Positions 1-6,619 of a stretch of DNA of 10,142 bases are shown here, in pieces. Origin of the DNA: DASQGA01 sp035535315 (GTDB taxonomy: Bacteria > Actinomycetota > Thermoleophilia > Gaiellales > Gaiellaceae). Position 1 is the stretch's first letter, and every line of letters starts with the position of its first letter. Below the pieces are notes generated by a model that was not told the origin of the DNA, made no database searches, and saw nothing but the letters and a program-made list of their open reading frames with translations. Made by a program: the position numbers and the translations under genes. The stretch covers positions 1-10,142 of the forward strand of contig DATLQD010000171.1 of assembly GCA_035535315.1 (NCBI GenBank), given 5' to 3'.

Positions 1-68
1 TCCGCCTCCCGCATCCGCTTTGCAACGGCGGAGCCGACCCGGCCGGATCCGATCACGAGCGCCCTCAC
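1..68 (-). CDS. TrkA-type NAD-binding protein (5' end only, cut by window edge)
   Basis: Only the first 22 codons are present, starting at a GTG (66-68). The translation begins MRALVIGSGRVGSAVAKRMR. This is a first beta strand, a GxGxxG dinucleotide-binding loop (GSGRVG, residues 7-12) and a following helix, the classic opening of TrkA-N/RCK Rossmann proteins. These bind NAD(H) or other nucleotides in the cytoplasm and gate K+ transporters. The start overlaps the stop of the preceding permease as GTGA (65-68), so translational coupling is likely. A GGAG lies only 2 bases upstream, which is a poor spacing and agrees with coupling. Other short Rossmann openings (dehydrogenases, saccharopine-dehydrogenase-like proteins) look similar, so the TrkA call rests on this short motif plus the transporter context. 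Confidence 0.7.
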   Translation of the reverse strand, partial: MRALVIGSGRVGSAVAKRMREA

Positions 69-1987
69 GGCTCCACTGTAGTTTCTTCAAGAACGCCCTG
101 GGGATAGGCCATGACCATGACCTCGCACGACGCCCGCCTGAGAACGTAATCCACGGTCGGGCTGAAGAATCGAGACTGGCGGCGCCAGCGCGGAGCAGAG
201 CCCATCACGATGAGATCCGCCTTCTCCTCGCGCGCATGCTCGACGATTGCGCTGCCGATCGACCGGGCCCGGACAATGTCTCCCTCGACCGTGATGCCGT
301 GTTCCGCGGCCAGCGACTTGGCCTCCGCGAGGGCCGCTTCAGCGGCGCGCTCCTGCTCGCCGAGCTCGGCATCGAGCGGCAGCTCGAACGGCACCCAAAT
401 GACGTTCAGGACACGTACCGGACAGCCTTGCTCCTCGGCCAGCTTGATGGCCGAGGCGAGAATCTCGTCGCCGATCGGGCCGAGCTTGAGCGGGACCAGG
501 ATGCGCTCGTAGAGCCCTTCCACCTCAGGCACGAGATCGGGCTCCGCCGGCTGGACACGCTCGAGCATGGTCTCGCCGCGGGAGCGGCGCACGGTCGCGA
601 AGACGACGAATCCCAGCACGACCCAGATCGGGCCGGCGACCCGAGCTGCGTCGTGAGTCAGAAGCGCGGCAATCCAGATCAGAAAGGTGAGCGGCGCCCC
701 GATCAGCGCCGCGAGCGGCACCGACGTCCCCCGCACGGAAACGTTGATGAGCGCCCGAAACGGACGCTCGAGCTCCGGTTCGGTGAAGCGCAACCGGATC
801 ACGGCGAGCTGCGCTGCTGTGAAGGCAACGAGGACTCCGAAGCTGTAGAGGCTCGCGAGGAAGCGCACTGGCCCACCGACCAGGACGGCCGCAAGCAGGA
901 GCGCCGAGGAGCAGAGGACGGCGGCCGCGATCGACGGCGGAGCGATCAGGGTCCGCTTGCTCAGGCGGCCGAATGCGTGCGGGAGCATCCCGTGCTGCCC
1001 AAGGGAGTACGCGAGCCGTCCGACACCGGAGATCGAGGTGGAGACCGCTGCAAGGAGGATGACGCAGCCACTCAGGCCAAGGAAGATCCGCAGGACGTCC
1101 ACCGCGAGGCCCGGGAGCTGCCCTCCGAATGCTGTCGCTATGCCCACGATCGGCGCCCTGATCCACGTTGTTCCGAGGTCGGAGGCAAACCCGCCCGGGC
1201 CGGCGGGGTCGGGATGGGCCGGAAACGCAGAGATGCCCACGATCCCGATCGCGACCGACATGAGCACCGCGAGCCCGATGCCGGCGAAAAGGCTCCGCGG
1301 AAGGGTGCGGCCAGGCTCCCGCGTTTCCGCCGCGAGGTTTGCCACAGTCTCGAGCCCCGTGTACGCGAGCATTGCCAGCGGAAGGGCGAACGCGATCGCG
1401 CTCCACGTCGGCGCGCGGCCGAGGTCGACGCCGCGAGAGAGGGCATCCGACGAGACGAGGAACGCGAAGCCGAGCCCGACGATCAGGAAGTGGGTGACGA
1501 ACGCGAGCCCTGCGACAACGACAGCAAGCCGGTAGAGGTTCGCGCGCCGCACGAGACGGATGACCCCCAGGAGGCCGATGATGCCGATTGCGACGATCAC
1601 GTCCCAGGGGCTGTCGGTCGGCGCGTCCCAACCGACCGCGTTTCCGAAGTAGTGGGCCACGAAGAGGCCTCCGAGCGCGATCACGATCAGGTAGTCGAGG
1701 AAGAGAACCCAGCCCGTTACGAATCCGGCAGGGTCGTTGAAGGCCCGGCGGACGAAGGTCGCCGCGCCGCCGGTCTCCGGAATCGCCGCCGTCCCCTCAG
1801 CGTAAGAGACCGCCACCAGCATGAAGAGGACCCCCGCAACGAGGAGCACCCAGGGCGTGAACCCGAGTGCCTGGAGTGCGATGACGCCCAGCGCGAAGAA
1901 GATCGACGAGCCGATCTCGCCGTAGGCCACCGACGCGATCGACGTGGGATCAAGAACGCGCCGGAGCCCTTCGACCTTTTTCGCCAC
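65..1987 (-). CDS. APC-superfamily permease with C-terminal USP domain (KimA-like?)
   Basis: This is a 640-residue inner-membrane secondary transporter. About 12 hydrophobic segments fill residues 15-470. A cytoplasmic universal-stress-type alpha/beta domain (about 494-628) starts with YERILVPLKLG. APC signatures are SVAYGEIGSS (19-28, TM1), LDYLIV (97-102, TM3), YTGLETVANLAAE (209-221, TM6) and SLYSFGVLVAFT (379-390). From memory, the TM1 Tyr, the TM3 Asp-Tyr, TGxExxxN and LYxxGV line up with conserved KimA/KUP positions involved in K+ binding. The KimA TM1 Asp appears replaced (Thr15). The USP nucleotide loop is degenerate: VMGS at 594-597, but FSPT at 608-611 where GS/T is expected. The GTG start lies 4 bases after the small membrane gene and leaves only 10 residues before TM1. 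Automated annotation would probably say amino-acid permease. Fold and domain order are confident; the substrate is not. Confidence 0.9.
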   Translation of the reverse strand: MAKKVEGLRRVLDPTSIASVAYGEIGSSIFFALGVIALQALGFTPWVLLVAGVLFMLVAVSYAEGTAAIPETGGAATFVRRAFNDPAGFVTGWVLFLDYLIVIALGGLFVAHYFGNAVGWDAPTDSPWDVIVAIGIIGLLGVIRLVRRANLYRLAVVVAGLAFVTHFLIVGLGFAFLVSSDALSRGVDLGRAPTWSAIAFALPLAMLAYTGLETVANLAAETREPGRTLPRSLFAGIGLAVLMSVAIGIVGISAFPAHPDPAGPGGFASDLGTTWIRAPIVGIATAFGGQLPGLAVDVLRIFLGLSGCVILLAAVSTSISGVGRLAYSLGQHGMLPHAFGRLSKRTLIAPPSIAAAVLCSSALLLAAVLVGGPVRFLASLYSFGVLVAFTAAQLAVIRLRFTEPELERPFRALINVSVRGTSVPLAALIGAPLTFLIWIAALLTHDAARVAGPIWVVLGFVVFATVRRSRGETMLERVQPAEPDLVPEVEGLYERILVPLKLGPIGDEILASAIKLAEEQGCPVRVLNVIWVPFELPLDAELGEQERAAEAALAEAKSLAAEHGITVEGDIVRARSIGSAIVEHAREEKADLIVMGSAPRWRRQSRFFSPTVDYVLRRASCEVMVMAYPQGVLEETTVEP

Positions 1988-1991
1988 CGCC

Positions 1992-2162
1992 CTACACCCG
2001 CCCTGATAAATACAGACGAAGGGCGCCGGCGCTCGCGAATAGCGTGCCGAGCAGGTAGCCGATGCCGCCGCCCACGATCGCCGTCTCGACGAGGATCGCG
2101 ACGCCCAGAATCACGAGGACGGCGGAGATCGCGACGGTAGCCCTCCGAGGAGCCCAGTTCAT
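1992..2162 (-). CDS. Small two-helix membrane protein (56 aa)
   Basis: This short ORF fills the whole gap between the two permeases. It begins MNWAPRRATVAISAVLVILG and ends ALRLYLSGRV. After a basic N terminus come two hydrophobic segments (about residues 9-29 and 34-48) joined by a glycine-rich turn, IVGGGIG (29-35), so it reads as a membrane hairpin. Support for it as a gene: its ATG overlaps the stop of the upstream permease as ATGA (2159-2162); a GGAGG (2171-2175) sits 8 bases before the ATG; and its TAG ends 4 bases before the next permease GTG. No function is recognised. Co-translation with two transporters suggests a subunit, assembly factor or regulator of the permeases, by inference only. 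Confidence 0.78.
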   Translation of the reverse strand: MNWAPRRATVAISAVLVILGVAILVETAIVGGGIGYLLGTLFASAGALRLYLSGRV

Positions 2163-4057
2163 GCGGCCTGCCTCCCGGCCGCAACGAGGACCCTGCTCGG
2201 ACTTGCCCGGAGGACGTGGTCGACCGTGCCGCCGAAAATCATCCGGCCACGGCGGGCGCGCCGTCGCCCGGCTCCGACGACAACCAGCTCGGCGTTGCGT
2301 CTGTCCGCTTCGGCGACGATTTCTGGTCCCGCGCGCCGCCCATGCGCGAGGCGCACGATCGTCCGTATGTCATAGCGCTCGACCAGCGCTCGCGCGTCGT
2401 CCAGCAGGTCGTACGCCTCCTCCTCGTCCCGACGCAGATCGGCGCCCAGCGGGTGGTCGAGCGGCACCTCGAGGACGTGCATGATCACGATCGTCGCCCG
2501 GCGGTCCCCGGCGAGCCGGGCCGCGGCCACGAGCGCCTCCTCCGAGTCGTGGGAACGGGTCACGGGCACGACGATCGTGCGGTAGTCGAGCTGGAGCGAG
2601 GGGCCGAGGACGAGCTGGGGAGCCCGCACCGTCTCACGCATAGGTCGCCCGATTGTGCGCTTCCGGTAAACGGCGTAGAAGACGAAGCCGAACACCAGCC
2701 ATCCGAGCCCCGCGTAACGGGTGGCCGCCGTTTGTACCACGACGATGACCCAGGCAGCGGCAGTGCAGACCCCGCCGAAGACGGCGAAGATCGGCCAGTC
2801 AATTCCCCGGACGCGAAGGTTCGGACGGGCGCGATAGACGAGTTCCTCGTCTCGGTGACGGAACCGGAGCGCGATCACCGACGCATGCGCAACGGTGAAC
2901 GAGAGCATCGCACCGAACGAGTACATCGTCCCGAGAAAGTCCACCCGGCCCGGAAGCAGCACGACGACCGAGGTCAGCCCGGCGAAGACGATGAGCGAGA
3001 GCCATGGAGTCTTGAAGCGCGGATGTAGGCGACGGAACGCATCGGGTAGCTGGCGATAGGTCGACATCGAGTACGTGATGCGGGACGCTCCAATCACGCC
3101 TGCGTTCGTTGCAATCAGGAGAATCGTCGCCGCCAAGACGCCCACGTAGATCTTCAGGCCGTCCAGAAATGCACCCGAGATCCCGAGGTTCTGGACGAGG
3201 CCGAGGACAGGGTCGTTTGCGAAGCCGCCTTGCTCGGGCGGCAGACCGAGGAGCGTTCGGAATTCACCCCCAACGAACTCGACCGGGAGCGCAGAAAGCG
3301 CGACGAGCGGAAGCGTGAAGTAGATCGCAAAGACGGCAAGTGCAACCAGGCGAATCGAGGCGGGGATGCTCCGCGACGGATCCCGCGCCTCCTCGGCGAG
3401 ATTCGAGACCGTCTCGATGCCCGTGTACGCGATCATGCCGACCGGAATCGCGAGCAAGAACTGGCCCCACGTGGGTGCGACGCCGAAGTGCAGGTTCTCG
3501 GCGAGCGTGTGCGGGCTCAAGATGAGAACGAAGCCGAGCAGGACGAGCAGGACCTGCGTGGAGAAGTCGATCACAGCCAGGAAGACGTTCAGCTTCGCGG
3601 ACTCCTGGATCCCGACGATGTTCAGGGCGACCAGAAAGACGATCACGACCGTCCCCCCGATCACGTCCCAGGGATTCGTCCTGAACGGCTCCCAGAAGAT
3701 CGAGAGGTAGTGGGGGACGAAGAACGCCGAGATGGCGATCGTGATCACGTAATTCAGCATTTGCGCCCAGGCGGCCCCGAAAGAGACCAGCTCGTTGAAC
3801 CCGTGGCGAGCGAAGCTCGCCGAGCCGCCTGCTTCCGGGTAGCGGACCGTCCCCTCCGCGTACGTCGCGGCCGTCGCGGCGAAGATGATCCCCGCGATCA
3901 GGAAGACGAGCGGAGTCAGCCCGAGGGCGAATCCGGCAGTGACGCCGAGGGCGTAGTAGATCGACGACCCGACGTTGCCGTAGGCCGTGGCAAAGAGCGC
4001 GGGCGTTCCGAGCACCCGCTCCAGGGACTGGCCCCTCCGCCGTCGGGGAGTCGGCAC
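2159..4057 (-). CDS. APC-superfamily permease with C-terminal USP domain, paralogue
   Basis: This 632-residue protein is a paralogue of the permease at 65-1987, with the same order: about 12 membrane segments (residues 20-465), then a cytoplasmic USP-type domain (about 492-627, starting DYRTIVVPVT). Shared signatures are ATAYGNVGSS (23-32), YTGIETVSNLAEEARDP (211-227) and TMYSFGAMLSFT (377-388). Two differences stand out. TM3 reads LNYVIT (101-106), with Asn where the paralogue has Asp. The USP loop keeps glycines (VGAG 594-597, FGGT 608-611), so this copy is the better candidate for nucleotide binding. The start is the GTG at 4057, with no Shine-Dalgarno and a TAnnnT box just upstream; GTG codon 15 is an alternative. 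It lies 53 bases after hppA on the same strand and overlaps the small gene by 4 bases. It is probably a pmf-driven symporter; K+ is one hypothesis and an amino acid the default alternative. Confidence 0.9.
   Translation of the reverse strand: MPTPRRRRGQSLERVLGTPALFATAYGNVGSSIYYALGVTAGFALGLTPLVFLIAGIIFAATAATYAEGTVRYPEAGGSASFARHGFNELVSFGAAWAQMLNYVITIAISAFFVPHYLSIFWEPFRTNPWDVIGGTVVIVFLVALNIVGIQESAKLNVFLAVIDFSTQVLLVLLGFVLILSPHTLAENLHFGVAPTWGQFLLAIPVGMIAYTGIETVSNLAEEARDPSRSIPASIRLVALAVFAIYFTLPLVALSALPVEFVGGEFRTLLGLPPEQGGFANDPVLGLVQNLGISGAFLDGLKIYVGVLAATILLIATNAGVIGASRITYSMSTYRQLPDAFRRLHPRFKTPWLSLIVFAGLTSVVVLLPGRVDFLGTMYSFGAMLSFTVAHASVIALRFRHRDEELVYRARPNLRVRGIDWPIFAVFGGVCTAAAWVIVVVQTAATRYAGLGWLVFGFVFYAVYRKRTIGRPMRETVRAPQLVLGPSLQLDYRTIVVPVTRSHDSEEALVAAARLAGDRRATIVIMHVLEVPLDHPLGADLRRDEEEAYDLLDDARALVERYDIRTIVRLAHGRRAGPEIVAEADRRNAELVVVGAGRRRARRGRMIFGGTVDHVLRASPSRVLVAAGRQAA
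2171..2175 (-). promoter_or_regulatory. Ribosome binding site of the 56-aa membrane gene
   Basis: GGAGG read on the minus strand, 8 bases before the ATG at 2162 and inside the end of the upstream permease. It is a strong site with near-ideal spacing. Together with the ATGA overlap it supports real translation of the small ORF. Confidence 0.7.
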
Positions 4058-4063
4058 CTAAGA

Positions 4064-4069
4064 ACTCTA
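4064..4069 (-). promoter_or_regulatory. Candidate -10 box upstream of the permease operon
   Basis: TAGAGT on the minus strand fits the TAnnnT pattern of actinobacterial -10 boxes. Only 6 bases separate it from the GTG at 4057, so transcription would start at or next to the start codon and give a leaderless mRNA. This agrees with the lack of a Shine-Dalgarno there. No good -35 is visible 16-18 bases upstream, so this is tentative. Confidence 0.3.
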
Positions 4070-4071
4070 GT

Positions 4072-4089
4072 CTGCGCTCCGGAGCGAAG
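4072..4089. promoter_or_regulatory. 18-bp near-palindrome, operator- or hairpin-like
   Basis: The core at 4075-4086 (CGCTCCGGAGCG) is a perfect 12-bp palindrome. Two more pairs beyond a single mismatch extend it to 18 bp. It lies in the 53-base gap between hppA and the permease, directly upstream of the candidate -10 box, where an operator would sit. It could instead be part of an attenuating hairpin after hppA, but there is no T-tract. No regulator family is recognised. Confidence 0.35.
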
Positions 4090-4110
4090 CGCCGGCCTGT
4101 TTCGAAGCTC

Positions 4111-6150
4111 CTAGTGAACCCAGACGAGGAGCGGGATGATCAGGATCGCGACGATGTTCGTGATCTTGATCATGGGGTTGATCGCGGGGCCGGCCGCATC
4201 CTTGTAGGGATCGCCGACGGTGTCGCCCGTGACCGCGGCCGCGTGCGCCTCCGACCCCTTCCCGCCGTACGCGCCATCCTCGATCAGCTTCTTCGCGTTG
4301 TCCCAGGCCCCACCGCCGGACGTCATGGCGATGGCGAGGAAAATCCCGGTGATGATCGTCCCGATCAGGAGGCCACCGAGCATCTTGACGCTGATGATCC
4401 CGATGACGATCGGGAAGGCGATCGGGATCAGGCTCGGAAGCATCATGGCCTTGATCGCGGAGCCGGTGACGATGTCGACCGCAGGCCCATATTCAGGCTT
4501 CGCGGTGCCCTCCATGATCCCCGGGATCTCGCGGAACTGGCGACGCACCTCCTCGACGACCTCGCCCCCGACCCGCCCGACGGCCTGCATCGCGAGCGAC
4601 GCGAAGAGATACGGCATGAGGCCTCCGATGAAGAGGCCTGCGATCACCCAGAAATCCGAGAGGTCGAACTTGACAGGCAGGCCTTGGCGACCCAATTCTG
4701 ACGTGAAGCCGTCGAAGAGGACGAGGGCGGCGAGCCCGGCTGACCCGATCGCGTAACCCTTTGTGACGGCCTTCGTCGTGTTCCCGACCGCGTCGAGTGG
4801 GTCCGTGACCCCGCGGACGGATTCATCCAGGTTGGCCATCTCGGCGATGCCACCGGCGTTGTCGGTCACGGGTCCGTAGGCGTCGAGCGCGACGATCAGC
4901 CCGGTCATCGAAAGCTGTGCCATGACCGCGACGCCGATCCCATAGAGGCCTGCGAGCCCGGCCGCGCCGCAGATGCCGACAGCGATGACGATCACCGGCA
5001 GCGCGGTGGCCTGCATCCCGACTGCGAGCCCTTCGATCACGTTCGTCGCGTGACCGGTCAGCGACGCGCGGGAAATCGCCTTGACGGGCCCCCAGCGCGT
5101 GCCCGTGTAGTACTCCGTGATCGCGACGAGGAGGAACGTGACCGCGAGCCCGATCAGCGCGCAACCGTAGAGCTCGCCGAAGGTGAAGTTGTCGTTGTCG
5201 AACGCCATCGTCACAGGGACGAACCCGATCGCGGAGAGCACAGTGGCTACGAGCACCGCCTTGTAGAGCGCGTTGATGATCGAGCCCGTACGGCCGACCC
5301 GGGCGAAGAGCGTTCCGATCACCGAGGCAATGATCGCGACCCCGCCGATGGCGAGTGGGTAGACGACGACGCCGGTCGACGGAAAGTTAACGGCACCGAG
5401 GAACATGACCGCGACCGCCGTCACCGCGTAGGTCTCGAAGAGGTCGGCCGCCATGCCGGCACAGTCGCCGACGTTGTCGCCGACGTTGTCCGCGATCACG
5501 GCTGGGTTCCTCGGGTCGTCCTCGGGGATCCCGGCTTCGATCTTGCCGACGAGGTCGGCACCGACATCGGCCGCCTTCGTGAAGATCCCGCCTCCGAGCC
5601 GGGCAAAGACCGAGATGAGGGACCCGCCGAATGCGAGGCCGATCAGGTTCTTCGTCGCCTCGTCCGGGCCCTGATCGAACCAGGAGGTGAGGATCCCGTA
5701 GTAGCCCGCGACCCCGAGGAGCCCGAGCCCGACGACGAGAAGGCCGGTGACCGAGCCCGCGCCGAAGGCAACCTTGAGCGCCGGTCTGACGCCGCCCTTC
5801 GCAGCTTCGGCGGTGCGGACATTGGCGCGGACGGCCACGTTCATCCCGGCGAAGCCGGCTGCCGCGGAAAAGACCGCGCCGATCAGGAAGCCGAAGGCGG
5901 TGCCCCAGCCGAGATCGTTCCAGAAACCGATGCCGAGGAAGATGACAATCGCGACGACGCCGATCGTCATGTACTGCCGGCGAAGGTAGGCGGCGGCACC
6001 CTGCTGGACGGCCAGCGCGATCTCCTTCATGCGGTCGGAGCCTTCGGGCAGAGCGAGGAGCCGAACCGTCAGCATGACCCCCCAACCGATGCCGAACCCC
6101 GCGCAGATGAGCGCGAAGAGCACGCTGTGATCCTGGAAGAACCCGCTCAC
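4111..6150 (-). CDS. hppA: Membrane-bound proton-translocating pyrophosphatase, K+-independent type
   Basis: The enzyme hydrolyses cytoplasmic inorganic pyrophosphate and couples this to H+ export across the membrane, a homodimer of about 16 helices per subunit. At 679 residues it has a normal length. Active-site motifs are intact: DVGADLVGK (195-203), GIPEDDPRNP (207-216), DNVGDNVGDCAGMAADLFE (221-239), and the C-terminal VTGDTVGDPYKD (640-651) and AGPAINP (653-659). The ion-class motif reads GNTTKAVT (456-463). The Lys at 460 is the replacement that marks K+-independent H+-PPases; K+-dependent enzymes have Ala there. The start is GTG at 6148-6150, preceded by AAAGGCGGGAG. The gene stands between a possible promoter gap (6151-6277) and the permease, which follows after 53 bases, so co-transcription with the transporter genes is possible. 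The K+-independence call comes from established family knowledge. Confidence 0.97.
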   Translation of the reverse strand: MSGFFQDHSVLFALICAGFGIGWGVMLTVRLLALPEGSDRMKEIALAVQQGAAAYLRRQYMTIGVVAIVIFLGIGFWNDLGWGTAFGFLIGAVFSAAAGFAGMNVAVRANVRTAEAAKGGVRPALKVAFGAGSVTGLLVVGLGLLGVAGYYGILTSWFDQGPDEATKNLIGLAFGGSLISVFARLGGGIFTKAADVGADLVGKIEAGIPEDDPRNPAVIADNVGDNVGDCAGMAADLFETYAVTAVAVMFLGAVNFPSTGVVVYPLAIGGVAIIASVIGTLFARVGRTGSIINALYKAVLVATVLSAIGFVPVTMAFDNDNFTFGELYGCALIGLAVTFLLVAITEYYTGTRWGPVKAISRASLTGHATNVIEGLAVGMQATALPVIVIAVGICGAAGLAGLYGIGVAVMAQLSMTGLIVALDAYGPVTDNAGGIAEMANLDESVRGVTDPLDAVGNTTKAVTKGYAIGSAGLAALVLFDGFTSELGRQGLPVKFDLSDFWVIAGLFIGGLMPYLFASLAMQAVGRVGGEVVEEVRRQFREIPGIMEGTAKPEYGPAVDIVTGSAIKAMMLPSLIPIAFPIVIGIISVKMLGGLLIGTIITGIFLAIAMTSGGGAWDNAKKLIEDGAYGGKGSEAHAAAVTGDTVGDPYKDAAGPAINPMIKITNIVAILIIPLLVWVH

Positions 6151-6153
6151 TTA

Positions 6154-6164
6154 CTCCCGCCTTT
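6154..6164 (-). promoter_or_regulatory. Ribosome binding site of hppA
   Basis: The minus strand reads AAAGGCGGGAG, then TAA and the GTG start. AAAGG (6160-6164) has a 9-base spacing and GGGAG (6154-6158) a 3-base spacing; the former is the likelier anti-SD contact. It supports the GTG at 6150 as the hppA start. Confidence 0.5.
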
Positions 6165-6235
6165 CGGTTTCACAAAGTAGGCCGCCCCGGCCCCGCCTGA
6201 GAGCGCGCAATGCTCCGTTTCAAGCCAGGTTGCGA

Positions 6236-6264
6236 CGGCGGGCATTCTTATCACAATCCCGCCG
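6236..6264. repeat. Perfect 7-bp inverted repeat around an AT-rich core
   Basis: Arms CGGCGGG (6236-6242) and CCCGCCG (6258-6264) flank a 15-base core, CATTCTTATCACAAT. Within the core, ATT (6244-6246) and AAT (6255-6257) can add three pairs, leaving an 8-base loop and one bulge. It lies in the 127-base spacer between the stop of the DUF1844-like gene and the start of hppA. It could be an operator or promoter element for hppA or a terminator for the upstream operon. There is no T-tract on the minus strand, so a classic Rho-independent terminator is not supported. Nothing else certain was seen in this spacer. Confidence 0.45.
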
Positions 6265-6277
6265 GTACGCGGTGTCG

Positions 6278-6619
6278 CTAGGGCTGCGCGCCGGTGTCCT
6301 CGGCGGCGTCCTCCGCCGCGGCGCTCGCGTATGCAAGCTGGAGGTTCGCGACCGACTGGTCGAAGTCGCGGATGAGCTCCGCCGGGACGAACTGGCCGAG
6401 GATCGGCGTCACCGCTCGCATCGTCTCGATCGCAAGCCGTGTCTGCTCGAGATCGCGGGAATCGCGCGTGTCTTCGGTCGTACCGAGCCGCTGGTATCCG
6501 ATCGACGAGATCGTGATCAGGCTCTGGATGAGAACGTCTTCGACGCGGAGGTTTCGGAGCTGCTCCGCAACCTCGCGGGCGATCCGTTCCTGCTCCTCGG
6601 GTGGGATCTGCTCAGACAC
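6278..6619 (-). CDS. Small helical cytoplasmic protein, DUF1844-like
   Basis: This 113-residue protein begins MSEQIPPEEQERIAREVAEQ and ends in an Ala/Glu/Asp-rich tail (98-113). It is predicted to be mostly helical, with no signal peptide or convincing membrane span. Helix VEDVLIQSLITISSIGYQRL (26-45), an acidic linker, then RDLEQTRLAIETMRAV (55-70) resemble the order in DUF1844 proteins (hydrophobic helix followed by a D/E-Q-x-R-x-x-I-D/E helix). That assignment is from memory and moderate at best; function is unknown. The GTG start at 6617-6619 is chosen because GGAGG (6626-6630) lies exactly 6 bases upstream; a longer in-frame ORF reaching to 6808 lacks such support and would lie inside the ligase gene. 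It overlaps the ligase stop by 8 bases, so it is the last gene of that operon. Confidence 0.8.
   Translation of the reverse strand: MSEQIPPEEQERIAREVAEQLRNLRVEDVLIQSLITISSIGYQRLGTTEDTRDSRDLEQTRLAIETMRAVTPILGQFVPAELIRDFDQSVANLQLAYASAAAEDAAEDTGAQP

Noticed and set aside
20..2140. A 706-codon open frame on the plus strand opposite the permease at 65-1987
   Set aside because: It is rich in Arg, Asp, Glu, Pro and His with no domain, and mirrors a clear membrane-protein gene. Long antisense frames are normal in GC-rich codon usage.
3230..4114. Plus-strand open frame of 294 codons opposite the second permease
   Set aside because: Low-complexity charged translation with no recognisable family, explained as a shadow of the permease.
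5050..6180. Plus-strand open frame of 376 codons opposite hppA
   Set aside because: The translation is an Asp/Arg/Glu-rich shadow, while the minus strand encodes a textbook pyrophosphatase.
6150..6278. Classic Rho-independent terminator after the DUF1844-like gene
   Set aside because: The inverted repeat at 6236-6264 has no following T-tract on the minus strand, so it is listed only as a repeat.
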